Origin: HGM11788 sp964654945
Lineage (GTDB): Bacteria > Bacillota > Clostridia > Lachnospirales > CAG-274
DNA: 24,714 nucleotides
Assembly (NCBI GenBank): GCA_964654945.1
Contig: CAZZLN010000025.1
Span: 1-24,714, forward strand
Reading direction: 5' to 3'
This document shows, one piece after another, positions 14,223 to 22,237 of this stretch. The number at the start of each line of letters is the position of its first letter. Position 1 is the first letter of the stretch. The translations under genes and the position numbers were made by a program. The notes beneath the pieces are model-generated. The model ran no database searches and had not been told where the DNA came from. It saw only the letters and a list, made by a program, of their open reading frames with translations.

Positions 14223-14966
14223 ATGTACGGTAATATACATTCAATAGAAAGCTTTGGCACAGTTGACGGTCCGGGAGTGCGGCTTGTTGTGTTTTTTCAG
14301 GGCTGCCCTATGAGGTGTTTATACTGTCACAATCCCGACAGCTGGAAAATTAATGGCGGCACAAAAATGACTGCTGATGAAATTATTGAGGAATATGAAA
14401 AAAACAGGGTATTCTATAAAACAGGCGGAATAACCATTACAGGCGGAGAGCCTTTATTACAGCTTGAATTTGCAACAGAGCTTTTGAAAAAGGCTCACGA
14501 AAAGGGCATACACACCTGTATAGATACCTCCGGCATTACATTTAGCGAAGAAAAAATATCGGAATTTGATGAATTGATGAAATATACAGACCTTATTATG
14601 CTGGATATTAAGCATATTGACCCGTCAGAACATATTAAGCTGACAGGTAAAAAGCAGGATAATATAATAAAATTTGCAAAATATATTGACAAAAAAGGCA
14701 TATCAATGTGGATTAGACACGTTGTTGTGCCTGATATAACCGACAATGAGGATTACCTTTATAAGCTTGGCAGGTTTATAGGCACTCTTAAAAATGTTAA
14801 AGCTCTTGATGTGCTGCCTTATCACAATATGGGTGCAGTAAAATATGAAAAGCTTGGAATAGAATATCCTCTAAAGGATACGGAGCCTATGGATAAGCAA
14901 AAAGCAATAAAATGCAAGAAAATTATTTTAAAGGGAATAAAAGATGAGAGAAATAATTCACTTTAA
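14223..14966 (+). CDS. pflA: Pyruvate formate-lyase activating enzyme (radical SAM)
   Basis: A 247-residue radical SAM enzyme that uses a [4Fe-4S] cluster and S-adenosylmethionine to abstract hydrogen from the glycine of the radical domain. The cluster motif C28-x3-C32-x2-C35 (GCPMRCLYCHNPDSW) is present, preceded by FGTVDGPGVR, and followed by TGGITITGGEPLLQ (SAM-binding GGE) and a DIKH motif. Length is normal. AAGGAGTGAT precedes the ATG. It follows the terminator of the enzyme genes. Given that the target glycine is here on a separate 79-residue protein, the activase presumably acts on that small chain, alone or in complex. Confidence 0.95.
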   Translation: MYGNIHSIESFGTVDGPGVRLVVFFQGCPMRCLYCHNPDSWKINGGTKMTADEIIEEYEKNRVFYKTGGITITGGEPLLQLEFATELLKKAHEKGIHTCIDTSGITFSEEKISEFDELMKYTDLIMLDIKHIDPSEHIKLTGKKQDNIIKFAKYIDKKGISMWIRHVVVPDITDNEDYLYKLGRFIGTLKNVKALDVLPYHNMGAVKYEKLGIEYPLKDTEPMDKQKAIKCKKIILKGIKDERNNSL

Positions 14967-15042
14967 TTTAATGAAATTTTGCTTAAAATATGTTAATTTT
15001 ATACAAAATGAATTTTTTGAATTTCAAAATTGCATTTTATAG

Positions 15043-15071
15043 TTGACAAATAGTATAAATATAATTATAAT
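15043..15071 (+). promoter_or_regulatory. Perfect consensus sigma-A promoter of the liv operon
   Basis: TTGACA and TATAAT match the consensus exactly with 17-base spacing. The expected start is near 15078. Upstream the gap from 14967 is very AT-rich, with a TTTTGAA-T-TTCAAAA inverted repeat (15015-15029) just before the -35 box. Confidence 0.85.
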
Positions 15072-15083
15072 TGTTTATAGCGA

Positions 15084-15121
15084 GGGCGTTGGTACGAGGT
15101 GGTATTAACGCCCCATTTTTT
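15084..15121 (+). terminator. Leader hairpin with T-run between promoter and livJ, possible attenuator
   Basis: A stem of 12 pairs (GGGCGTTGGTAC with GTATTAACGCCC, two G-U pairs) encloses the loop GAGGTG and is followed by CATTTTTT. It lies only about 6 bases after the expected transcription start and 32 bases before the livJ ATG. By form it is an intrinsic terminator, so most transcripts might stop here unless relieved. Alternatively it may protect the mRNA 5' end. It carries no visible leader peptide and there is no room for a T-box stem I. Confidence 0.65.
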
Positions 15122-15153
15122 AAAACTTATATATTTTAAAGGAGGAGTTTTTA

Positions 15154-16329
15154 ATGAAAAAGAAATTTTTATCAATTGCGTTGACATTTGCTTTAGCTGC
15201 ATCTGCAATGCTTACAGGCTGCGGCAACAGCTCAACAGAGAGTGCTGATGGCTCATCTGACAGCAGTGATGTAATCAAGATTGGTGTTTTACAGCCTATT
15301 ACAGGCGGTATGGCTGCCGGCGGTGCAATTGAAATCGAAGGTATTGAGCTTGCTAATTCTGAAAGACCAACTGTTAATATTGACGGCAAGGATGTTGCTG
15401 TTGAAATTGTAAAGGCTGATAACAAGTCTGATAAGGTTGAAGCTGCAAATGCTGCTACAAAGCTTATTGAAGAAGATCAGGTATCTGTTATTCTCGGTTC
15501 TTATTCTTCAACACCATCTCTTGGTGCTTATGATGTAATCAGAAACGGAAGTGTTCCTGCAATCGGTATCAGCTGTACTAATCCTGCTGTAACTGAAGGT
15601 AATGACAATTATTTCAGAGTTTGCTTTATAGACCCATATCAGGGCAAGGCAATGGCTAATTACGCATTTAATAACCTTGGTGCTAAGAGTGCTGCCGTTA
15701 CTACTGAGCAGGGTAATGACTATTCTGTTGGTCTTGCACAGTATTTTAAGGCTGAATTTGAAGCTTTAGGCGGTACTGTATATGAGGCTGCTTATCAGAC
15801 AGGCGATCAGGACTTTAATGCTCAGATTACTGCTTTAAAGGCAAATAATCCTGATGTATTCTTTGTTCCGGGCAACTTTACTGAGGCTGCTATGTTCATT
15901 AAGCAGGCTAAGCAGGCAGGCGTTGAAGTTCCTATGCTTGGCGGAGATACATATGAAGTTCAGGAATTTGTTGATGTAGCCGGAGCTGAAGCTGAAGGCG
16001 TATTATTCTCAGCTTTCTTTGATCCTGATGCTGAATTAACTCCTCTTACTAAGGAATTTGTTACTAAATACAGAGAAGCTAACGATGGCAAGGACCCTGC
16101 CGGTGTTACAGCTCTTGCATATGATGCTTATAATTTAGCTTGTGATGCTATTGAAGCTGCTAATTCAACCGACCCTGCTGCAATCAGAGATGCTGTTGCT
16201 GCAATTGATTTTACAGGCGTTACAGGCCCTGTTCAGTTTGACGAAAACGGCAACCCAACTAAGGCTGCTGTAATTAAGAAGGTTGAAAACGGCAAGTTTG
16301 TTTATGCTGATGCCGTTACAGTAGAATAA
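15154..16329 (+). CDS. livJ: Branched-chain amino acid ABC transporter substrate-binding lipoprotein
   Basis: A 391-residue extracellular binding protein of the type I periplasmic-binding fold (LivJ/ANF-receptor group). The N terminus is a lipoprotein signal with lipobox LTGC, giving Cys23 as the lipidated residue, followed by a Ser/Asp-rich linker. The mature domain starts with VIKIGVLQPITGGMAAGG and includes VILGSYSSTPSLGAYDV, PAIGISCTNPAVT and a TALAYDAYNLACDAI helix near the C terminus, all usual for the family. The strong GGAGGAG ribosome binding site and unusually GCT-rich codon use fit high expression. A terminator separates it from the permease genes. The exact ligand (Leu/Ile/Val or other) is inferred. 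Confidence 0.93.
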   Translation: MKKKFLSIALTFALAASAMLTGCGNSSTESADGSSDSSDVIKIGVLQPITGGMAAGGAIEIEGIELANSERPTVNIDGKDVAVEIVKADNKSDKVEAANAATKLIEEDQVSVILGSYSSTPSLGAYDVIRNGSVPAIGISCTNPAVTEGNDNYFRVCFIDPYQGKAMANYAFNNLGAKSAAVTTEQGNDYSVGLAQYFKAEFEALGGTVYEAAYQTGDQDFNAQITALKANNPDVFFVPGNFTEAAMFIKQAKQAGVEVPMLGGDTYEVQEFVDVAGAEAEGVLFSAFFDPDAELTPLTKEFVTKYREANDGKDPAGVTALAYDAYNLACDAIEAANSTDPAAIRDAVAAIDFTGVTGPVQFDENGNPTKAAVIKKVENGKFVYADAVTVE

Positions 16330-16351
16330 TAAATATCCTTGACTTAAAGTG

Positions 16352-16381
16352 GGAGGTACGGTTTCCCGTACCTCCGTTTTT
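16352..16381 (+). terminator. Intercistronic terminator after livJ
   Basis: A perfect 10-bp stem, GGAGGTACGG/CCGTACCTCC, with a TTTC loop is followed by GTTTTT. With no obvious new promoter before livH, it probably acts as a partial terminator that makes the binding protein in excess over the membrane parts, and it can protect the livJ message 3' end. Confidence 0.92.
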
Positions 16382-16471
16382 AAATGCTTAAACATTTCAA
16401 AATTTGGCAAAAAAATCGGAAGGGAATTTTGAAATATTTAAGAAAAAATTTATTGAAAGGCAGTGATAATT

Positions 16472-17383
16472 ATGTTGATAATACCTTCAATGGCAGACTT
16501 TATGCAGCAGCTTTGCAACGGACTTCTTCTGGGAAGTCTTTTTGCACTTGTTGCAGTTGGCTATACAATGGTTTATGGTATATTAAGACTTATTAATTTC
16601 GCCCACTGTGATATTTTTATGATGGCAATGTATATAGCTTTCTTTACAGTGGCGGGTGACTACAGATGGTGGCTTGTAAGCTTTGTTGTTGTAATAGCTG
16701 CAACGGCTGTTCTCGGTATGGGACTTGAAAAAGTCGCTTATGCAACTTTAAGGCGACAGGGAGCCCCTAAAATTTCAATGCTTATTTCGGCTATAGGTGC
16801 TTCTTATCTTTTGGAAAATCTGGCAACCGTTTTATTTACAGGTAAGCCAAAGACTTTTCCTCAAATTCCCCTTTTTGTAGATATGATTCAGATTGGTACA
16901 GTAAGATTACAGCGTCTTGCAATTATTGTTCCTGTTGCAGCCTTTGTACTTATGGCTGTTCTCCTCCTTCTTATTAACAAGACAAAGGCAGGTATGGCTA
17001 TGAGGGCAGTTTCAAAGGATTTGGAAACTGCAAAGCTTATGGGTATAAATGTAAATGGCACAATTTCCTTTACTTTTGCGGTAGGCTCTGCAATTGCGGC
17101 AGTAGGTGCTATATTATGGGGACTTAAATATCCTCAGATTTCACCTCTTGTGGGCGTTATGCCGGGTTTAAAGTGCTTTATTGCAGCAGTTATCGGCGGA
17201 ATAGGCAATGTTAAGGGTGCTGTTATAGGCGGTATTATTCTTGGCTTTGTAGAGGTTATGGCTGTAACATTCTTCCCTTCAATTTCAGCCTATAAGGATA
17301 TTTTCTCTTTTGTTATCCTTATAATTATTCTTTTATTCAGACCTAATGGTCTTATCGGCGAAAAAATTGCCGAGAAGGTTTAA
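16472..17383 (+). CDS. livH: Branched-chain amino acid ABC transporter permease LivH
   Basis: A 303-residue permease with about eight hydrophobic segments. It begins with LCNGLLLGSLFALVAVGYTM and the YGILRLINFAHCDIFM block typical of LivH, and has the ATPase-contacting loop TKAGMAMRAVSKDLETAKLM (about residues 170-190). The C-terminal GNVKGAVIGGIILGFVE is also conserved. LivH and LivM form the transmembrane channel. The ATG at 16472 is preferred: AAAGG lies 11 bases upstream, whereas an in-frame GTG at 16463 is only 2 bases from it. LivM starts 14 bases after the stop. Confidence 0.94.
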   Translation: MLIIPSMADFMQQLCNGLLLGSLFALVAVGYTMVYGILRLINFAHCDIFMMAMYIAFFTVAGDYRWWLVSFVVVIAATAVLGMGLEKVAYATLRRQGAPKISMLISAIGASYLLENLATVLFTGKPKTFPQIPLFVDMIQIGTVRLQRLAIIVPVAAFVLMAVLLLLINKTKAGMAMRAVSKDLETAKLMGINVNGTISFTFAVGSAIAAVGAILWGLKYPQISPLVGVMPGLKCFIAAVIGGIGNVKGAVIGGIILGFVEVMAVTFFPSISAYKDIFSFVILIIILLFRPNGLIGEKIAEKV

Positions 17384-17397
17384 GGAGGTGCTGAAGT

Positions 17398-18477
17398 ATG
17401 AAAAACAACAAAAAGAAAAGAAATCTTATTTTAAATATTATTGTGCTTGCTGCTCTTGTGGGTTTTATTATATACGCACAGGAAAGCAGAAGCTTTGGCT
17501 CATATAATCAGAGAATTTTTGAAACCTGCTGCATTTATGCCATATGTGCCTTATCAATGAATATGGTAAACGGCTATACAGGTCTGTTTTCTTTAGGTCA
17601 GCCGGGTTTTATGGCAATTGGTGCTTATGTTACGGCTTTTTTGACAGTTTCACCGTCAGATAAAATATCTATTTATAAAATCGTTCCGATTTCAGAGGGT
17701 CTTGCCAATCTTCAGGCACCTTTCTTTGTTGCTCTGGTGCTTGGAGGACTTATTGCAGCCGCTTTTGCTTTCTTAATAGGCTTCCCTGTTTTAAGACTCA
17801 GAGGTGATTATCTTGCTATTGCAACCTTAGGTTTTTCTGAAATTATAAGAATTTTTATTACAAATGCTCAGGGTATCACTAACGGACCTACAGGCATTAA
17901 CAGAATTCCCAATACATATATGAATCTTTATGTTGTCTGCGGTATTCTTGCAATTATTATTATATTTATACTTGCAATGATGAAAACAAGCTACGGCAGG
18001 GCACTTCTTGCAATTCGTGAGGATGAAGTGGCTGCTCAGGCTATGGGTATTAATCTTTTCAGACATAAAATGCTTGCTTTTGTTTTAAGCGGCTTTTTTG
18101 CAGGCATCGGCGGCGGACTTCTTGCATCTTTAGTTGGTGCTATCGGTCCTGACCAGTTTAAGTTTACTGTTGCTTATGATATTTTGCTTATGGTTGTGCT
18201 TGGCGGTCAGGGTTCAGTTTCCGGTTCTGTGGCAGGTGCATTTATTGTGCGTATTGCCCTTGAAAAGCTGAGATTTTTAGATGAGCCTATTGATTTTGGA
18301 TTTTTTGAGTATTCAGGTATTGGCGGTATGAGAATGGTTGTATTCTCAATTCTGCTTATGCTTGTTATTATTCTTTGGAGGAGAGGTATATTTGGCAGCA
18401 AGGAATTTAGCTGGAACAGAATTTTCGAATTTTTTGCCAAGTTTAAAAAATCTCCTGAAAAGGAGGCGGGTCAGTAA
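17398..18477 (+). CDS. livM: Branched-chain amino acid ABC transporter permease LivM
   Basis: A 359-residue permease with eight to nine hydrophobic segments. It contains the LivM signatures NMVNGYTGLFSLGQPGFMAIGAY split over about residues 55-77, LRGDYLAIATLGFSEIIRI, and GRALLAIREDEVAAQAMGIN, the cytoplasmic loop that docks on the ATPases. The C-terminal tail is basic and cytoplasmic. TAAGGAGGTG lies 8 bases before the ATG. The stop overlaps the livG start by one base (TAATG), indicating translational coupling. Confidence 0.94.
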   Translation: MKNNKKKRNLILNIIVLAALVGFIIYAQESRSFGSYNQRIFETCCIYAICALSMNMVNGYTGLFSLGQPGFMAIGAYVTAFLTVSPSDKISIYKIVPISEGLANLQAPFFVALVLGGLIAAAFAFLIGFPVLRLRGDYLAIATLGFSEIIRIFITNAQGITNGPTGINRIPNTYMNLYVVCGILAIIIIFILAMMKTSYGRALLAIREDEVAAQAMGINLFRHKMLAFVLSGFFAGIGGGLLASLVGAIGPDQFKFTVAYDILLMVVLGGQGSVSGSVAGAFIVRIALEKLRFLDEPIDFGFFEYSGIGGMRMVVFSILLMLVIILWRRGIFGSKEFSWNRIFEFFAKFKKSPEKEAGQ

Positions 18478-19256
18478 TGTCTGCATTACTTGAAACAAAA
18501 AATGTTACTATAAGATTTGGCGGCCTTGTGGCTGTTAATCTTCTTAATATTCAGGTTAATAATGGTGAAATTATTGCTATTATAGGTCCTAACGGAGCAG
18601 GCAAGACTACTGCCTTTAACCTTATTACCGGTGTTTATGCTCCTACAGAAGGCGATATACTTTTTGACGGAAATAAAACAAACGGAAAACGTCCTGATGA
18701 AATTGCAAAGCTGGGTATTGCCCGTACCTTCCAGAACATAAGACTTTTCAAGGATCTTACCGTACTTGAAAACGTTTTGATTGCTACTCATCTTAATATA
18801 AAATCAGGACTTTTCTCTTCTGTTTTTAAACTTCCAAAGGCCAGAAGGGAAGAAAAGGAGATGATAGGTTTTGCTAAATCTCTCCTTGAAGAAACAGGAC
18901 TTTTGCAGTTTAAGGATGAAATTGCATCAAGTCTGCCTTATGGTCTGCAAAGAAGGCTTGAAATTGCCAGAGCCTTAGCAACTAAACCTAAGCTTCTGCT
19001 GTTAGATGAGCCTGCCGCCGGTATGAATCCTAAAGAGAGTGAGGATTTGACAGAATTTATAAGAGAAATCAGAGATAAATTCGGTATTACAATACTTCTT
19101 ATTGAGCATCATATGCAGCTTGTTATGGATATTTCAGACAGAATTTATGTGCTTGAATACGGTCGGACAATTGCTAAGGGTGTTCCCGCTGAAATTCAGG
19201 CTAACCCTGCTGTAATCAAGGCTTACCTTGGAGAGGAGGATGAAACTGATGCTTGA
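18477..19256 (+). CDS. livG: Branched-chain amino acid ABC transporter ATP-binding protein LivG
   Basis: A 259-residue ATPase. Walker A is GPNGAGKTT (37-45), the ABC signature region is LPYGLQRRLEIARAL, Walker B is LLLLDEPAAGMNP and the switch histidine lies in LLIEHHMQL. The signature reads LPYG rather than LSGG, which is the normal form for LivG. The TARTFQN-like segment (IARTFQNIRLF) follows the Q-loop. AGGAGG overlaps the end of livM. Together with LivF it powers import through LivH and LivM. Confidence 0.95.
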   Translation: MSALLETKNVTIRFGGLVAVNLLNIQVNNGEIIAIIGPNGAGKTTAFNLITGVYAPTEGDILFDGNKTNGKRPDEIAKLGIARTFQNIRLFKDLTVLENVLIATHLNIKSGLFSSVFKLPKARREEKEMIGFAKSLLEETGLLQFKDEIASSLPYGLQRRLEIARALATKPKLLLLDEPAAGMNPKESEDLTEFIREIRDKFGITILLIEHHMQLVMDISDRIYVLEYGRTIAKGVPAEIQANPAVIKAYLGEEDETDA

Positions 19257-19962
19257 AATTAATAATTTAAAGGTAAAATATGGCGGCATCAATGCCCTTA
19301 ACGGTATATCAATGAAAGTGCCTGACGGGAAAATTATTACTCTTGTAGGTGCCAATGGTGCAGGCAAAAGTACAACTCTGCGTTCAATCACAAAGCTTGT
19401 TACACCTGCTGAAGGCTCTATTACTTATGAGGGCAAAGAGCTTACTCATATGAACACACAAGATATAGTTAAGCTTGGCATTACTCTTGTTCCTGAGGGC
19501 AGACACGTTTTTGACGATATGACTGTTGACGAAAATCTTATGATTGGTGCTTACTTGAGAAAGGATAAGGAAAACTTTAAGAAAGATATTGATTTTATTC
19601 ATGAAATGTTTCCTCGTCTTAAAGAAAGAGCAAAACAGTTAAGCGGCACTCTTTCAGGGGGTGAACAGCAGATGCTTGCCGTAGGCAGAGCTTTAATGAG
19701 CAATCCTAAGGTTATGATGATGGATGAGCCTTCTCTTGGGCTTGCCCCTCTTGTTGTTAAAGATATTTTCAGCATTATACAGAAGGTAAATAAAGAAAAA
19801 GGAATGACTATTCTTCTTATTGAACAAAATGCAAATGCTGCTCTTAAAATTGCTGATTACGGTTATGTTATGGAAACAGGCAATATCGGTCTTGAGGGCA
19901 CAGGTGCAGAGCTTCTTGCCAATGAAAGAGTTAAGGAGCTTTATCTTGGCAAAAGTAAATAA
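19249..19962 (+). CDS. livF: Branched-chain amino acid ABC transporter ATP-binding protein LivF
   Basis: A 237-residue ATPase with Walker A GANGAGKST (34-42), the LivF-typical LVPEGRHVFDDMTVDENL segment, signature LSGGEQQMLAVGRAL and Walker B MMMDEPSLGLAP followed by LLIEQNA. The ATG at 19249 gives the usual MLEINNLKVKYGG N terminus and has GGAGAGGAGG about 9 bases upstream; an in-frame TTG at 19228 and ATG at 19240 are less well placed. It overlaps the livG end by 8 bases. A strong terminator follows 13 bases after the stop and closes the operon. Confidence 0.95.
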   Translation: MLEINNLKVKYGGINALNGISMKVPDGKIITLVGANGAGKSTTLRSITKLVTPAEGSITYEGKELTHMNTQDIVKLGITLVPEGRHVFDDMTVDENLMIGAYLRKDKENFKKDIDFIHEMFPRLKERAKQLSGTLSGGEQQMLAVGRALMSNPKVMMMDEPSLGLAPLVVKDIFSIIQKVNKEKGMTILLIEQNANAALKIADYGYVMETGNIGLEGTGAELLANERVKELYLGKSK

Positions 19963-19975
19963 TTGTAATAGTACT

Positions 19976-20017
19976 GTTCGCAATTCAGTTAGGCTTTAAT
20001 TGATTTGCGAACTTTTT
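19976..20017 (+). terminator. Strong intrinsic terminator of the liv operon
   Basis: A 16-pair stem with one mismatch (outer arm GTTCGCAA/TTGCGAAC, inner arm TCAGTTA with TAATTGA) and a GGCTT loop is followed by TTTTT. It lies directly after livF. Confidence 0.92.
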
Positions 20018-20048
20018 ATGATTATAAAAAAATATCAAAAAATAACTG

Positions 20049-20077
20049 TTGATAAGACTAATATTATGTGATATAAT
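20049..20077 (+). promoter_or_regulatory. Promoter of the gmd-fcl-manC-manA operon
   Basis: TTGATA, 17 bases, then TATAAT preceded by TG one base upstream (extended -10). The expected start near 20084 gives a leader of about 88 bases before the gmd ATG, longer than most leaders in the window. The leader has a GGGGGA stretch at 20126 but no clear terminator. Confidence 0.75.
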
Positions 20078-20171
20078 GTAATCGCATATATACATATGAA
20101 TAAATTTGTCGTAACTTATTATATTGGGGGATAATTTAACAGTAATTGAATTTAAGAAAGCGAGAAACAAA

Positions 20172-21221
20172 ATGAAAAAGGCACTTATTACAGGTATTAC
20201 CGGTCAAGACGGCTCTTATTTAGCTGAATTTCTCCTTGAAAAGGGTTATGAAGTTCATGGAGTTATAAGACGTGCGTCTATTTCAAATACTGCAAGAATT
20301 GATCATCTTATTGAAAAAAAATTAATTACGCTTCATGACGGAGATTTATCAGATTCATCAAGTCTTATAAGAATTATAGGCTTGGTTCAGCCTGATGAAA
20401 TTTATAACTTAGCTGCACAAAGCCATGTTCAGGTTTCATTTGATGCACCTGAATATTCCGGTGATGTAGATGCAATAGGTGTTCTGAGAGTTTTAGAAGG
20501 TGTGCGTCTTTTGGGACTGACAAAAAAGACTAAGATTTATCAGGCGTCTACTTCAGAATTATATGGCAAGGTTGAGGAAATTCCTCAAAGTGAAACTACT
20601 CCTTTCCATCCTTACAGTCCTTATGCTGTTGCAAAGCAGTATGGCTTTTGGATTGTAAAGGAATACAGAGAAGCCTATGGTATGTTTGCGGCAAACGGAA
20701 TTTTATTTAACCATGAATCCGAAAGACGAGGCGAAAACTTTGTTACAAGAAAAATAACCCTTGCAGCAGGCAGAATTGCAGAGGGATTGCAGGATCACCT
20801 TGAGCTTGGTAATTTGGATTCATTTCGTGACTGGGGTTATGCAAAGGATTATGTTGAATGTATGTGGCTGATTTTACAGCACCATATGCCTGAGGATTTT
20901 GTTATTGCTACAGGTGAACAGCATACAGTAAGAGATTTTACCGAAAGAGCATTTAAAGCCAACGGAATTGATATTCGCTGGGAGGGTAAAGGACTTGATG
21001 AAAAGGGTTATGATGCAAATACAGGCAAAGTACTTGTCTGTGTAAACCCTGAATGGTTCAGACCTACAGATGTTGACAATCTTTTGGGCAATCCTGCGAA
21101 AGCAAAGAGCATTCTTGGCTGGAATCCTCAAAAAACAACCTATGAGCAGTTAGTAAATATTATGGCAGCTCATGACAGAGAGCTTGCTAAAAAAGAGGCA
21201 TCTCTTAAAGCTAACAATTAG
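20172..21221 (+). CDS. gmd: GDP-mannose 4,6-dehydratase
   Basis: A 349-residue short-chain dehydrogenase-type enzyme that converts GDP-mannose to GDP-4-keto-6-deoxymannose, the first committed step to GDP-fucose. The NADP-binding glycine motif is G8-x2-G11-x2-G14 (GITGQDGSYLAE). The active site has QASTSELYG and the Y151-x3-K155 pair (YSPYAVAKQYGFW). LFNHESERRGENFVTRKI and FRDWGYAKDYVE are characteristic of Gmd. The ATG at 20172 gives the standard N terminus; its ribosome binding site is weak (AGAAAGCGAG), and an in-frame TTG at 20124 has none. The next gene, fcl, uses its product. Confidence 0.95.
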   Translation: MKKALITGITGQDGSYLAEFLLEKGYEVHGVIRRASISNTARIDHLIEKKLITLHDGDLSDSSSLIRIIGLVQPDEIYNLAAQSHVQVSFDAPEYSGDVDAIGVLRVLEGVRLLGLTKKTKIYQASTSELYGKVEEIPQSETTPFHPYSPYAVAKQYGFWIVKEYREAYGMFAANGILFNHESERRGENFVTRKITLAAGRIAEGLQDHLELGNLDSFRDWGYAKDYVECMWLILQHHMPEDFVIATGEQHTVRDFTERAFKANGIDIRWEGKGLDEKGYDANTGKVLVCVNPEWFRPTDVDNLLGNPAKAKSILGWNPQKTTYEQLVNIMAAHDRELAKKEASLKANN

Positions 21222-21239
21222 AAAAGAGGCTGTATCATT

Positions 21240-22184
21240 ATGATGGAAAAAGATGCAAAAATATATGTTGCAGGACATAAAGGTATGGTTGGCTCTGCAA
21301 TTGTAAGAGCTTTGGAAAAACAAGGATACCGTAATATTATAACAAGGACTCATAAAGAACTGGATTTAACAAGACAGGCTGATGTTGAAAATTTCTTTGG
21401 GGAAGAAAAGCCTGAATATGTTTTTCTTGCTGCTGCAAAGGTTGGAGGCATTATCGCAAACAGCAATGCACTTGCTGATTTTATGTATGACAATATGATT
21501 CTTGAAATGAATGTTATTCACAGTGCATGGAAAAACGGCTGCAAAAAGCTTGAATTTTTAGGCTCATCATGTATTTATCCAAGAATGGCACCGCAGCCTA
21601 TGTCTGAAAGCTGTCTTCTTACAAGTGAGCTGGAAAAAACAAATGAAGCTTATGCTCTTGCTAAAATCAGCGGTCTTAAATACTGTGAATTTTTAAACAG
21701 ACAGTATGGCACAGACTATATTTCTGCCATGCCTACAAATCTGTATGGTCCAAACGATAATTATCATCCAACTCACAGCCATGTGCTTCCTGCCCTTATA
21801 AGACGTTTTCACGAAGCAAAGATAAATGGCTCAAAAGAAGTTACCTGCTGGGGAACAGGCACACCTTTGCGTGAGTTTTTATATGTAGATGATTTAGCTG
21901 ATGCCTGTGTATTTTTAATGAATAATTATTCAGGAAATGAAACCGTAAACGTAGGTACAGGCAAGGAGCTTACAATTAAGGAATTAACAGAGCTTACAGC
22001 AAAGGTTATAGGCTATGAGGGAAAAATCAAATGGGACAGCACAAAGCCTGACGGCACTCCAAGAAAGCTTCTTGATGTTTCCAAGCTTGAAAATCTCGGC
22101 TGGAAATATAAAACAGAGCTTGAAGATGGCATTGCTCTTGCTTATGAGGATTTTTTAAATAATCCAATGAGAGCTGAAAGATAA
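21240..22184 (+). CDS. fcl: GDP-L-fucose synthase
   Basis: A 314-residue epimerase-reductase that turns GDP-4-keto-6-deoxymannose into GDP-L-fucose with NADPH. The cofactor motif is AGHKGMVGSA, followed by THKELDLT, the conserved AAKVGGI, GSSCIYPRMAPQPM, and the Y138-x3-K142 pair (EAYALAKISGLK). PTNLYGPNDNYHPTHSHV is diagnostic for the family. The ATG at 21240 is followed by a second ATG, and either could be used; AGAGG lies upstream. It begins 18 bases after gmd. A hairpin follows before manC. Confidence 0.95.
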   Translation: MMEKDAKIYVAGHKGMVGSAIVRALEKQGYRNIITRTHKELDLTRQADVENFFGEEKPEYVFLAAAKVGGIIANSNALADFMYDNMILEMNVIHSAWKNGCKKLEFLGSSCIYPRMAPQPMSESCLLTSELEKTNEAYALAKISGLKYCEFLNRQYGTDYISAMPTNLYGPNDNYHPTHSHVLPALIRRFHEAKINGSKEVTCWGTGTPLREFLYVDDLADACVFLMNNYSGNETVNVGTGKELTIKELTELTAKVIGYEGKIKWDSTKPDGTPRKLLDVSKLENLGWKYKTELEDGIALAYEDFLNNPMRAER

Positions 22185-22190
22185 ACCAAT

Positions 22191-22217
22191 AGACCGCTTT
22201 AATAAGCGGTCTTGTTT
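22191..22217 (+). terminator. Intercistronic hairpin between fcl and manC
   Basis: A perfect 9-bp stem, AGACCGCTT/AAGCGGTCT, with a TAAT loop is followed by TGTTT. The T-run is short and broken, so it probably attenuates or stabilises rather than fully stops transcription; manC starts 20 bases downstream with no obvious promoter of its own. Confidence 0.65.
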
Positions 22218-22237
22218 AAATGAGAAAGGAAAATATT

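Noticed and set aside
15081..15121. T-box-like string GAGGTGGTA in the livJ leader
   Set aside because: The core resembles part of the T-box, but the promoter lies directly upstream, leaving no room for stem I or a specifier loop, and the CCGCG part is missing.
16384..16596. 70-codon plus-strand frame overlapping the livH start
   Set aside because: It overlaps the terminator region and the confidently assigned livH start, has no ribosome binding site and no recognisable protein features.
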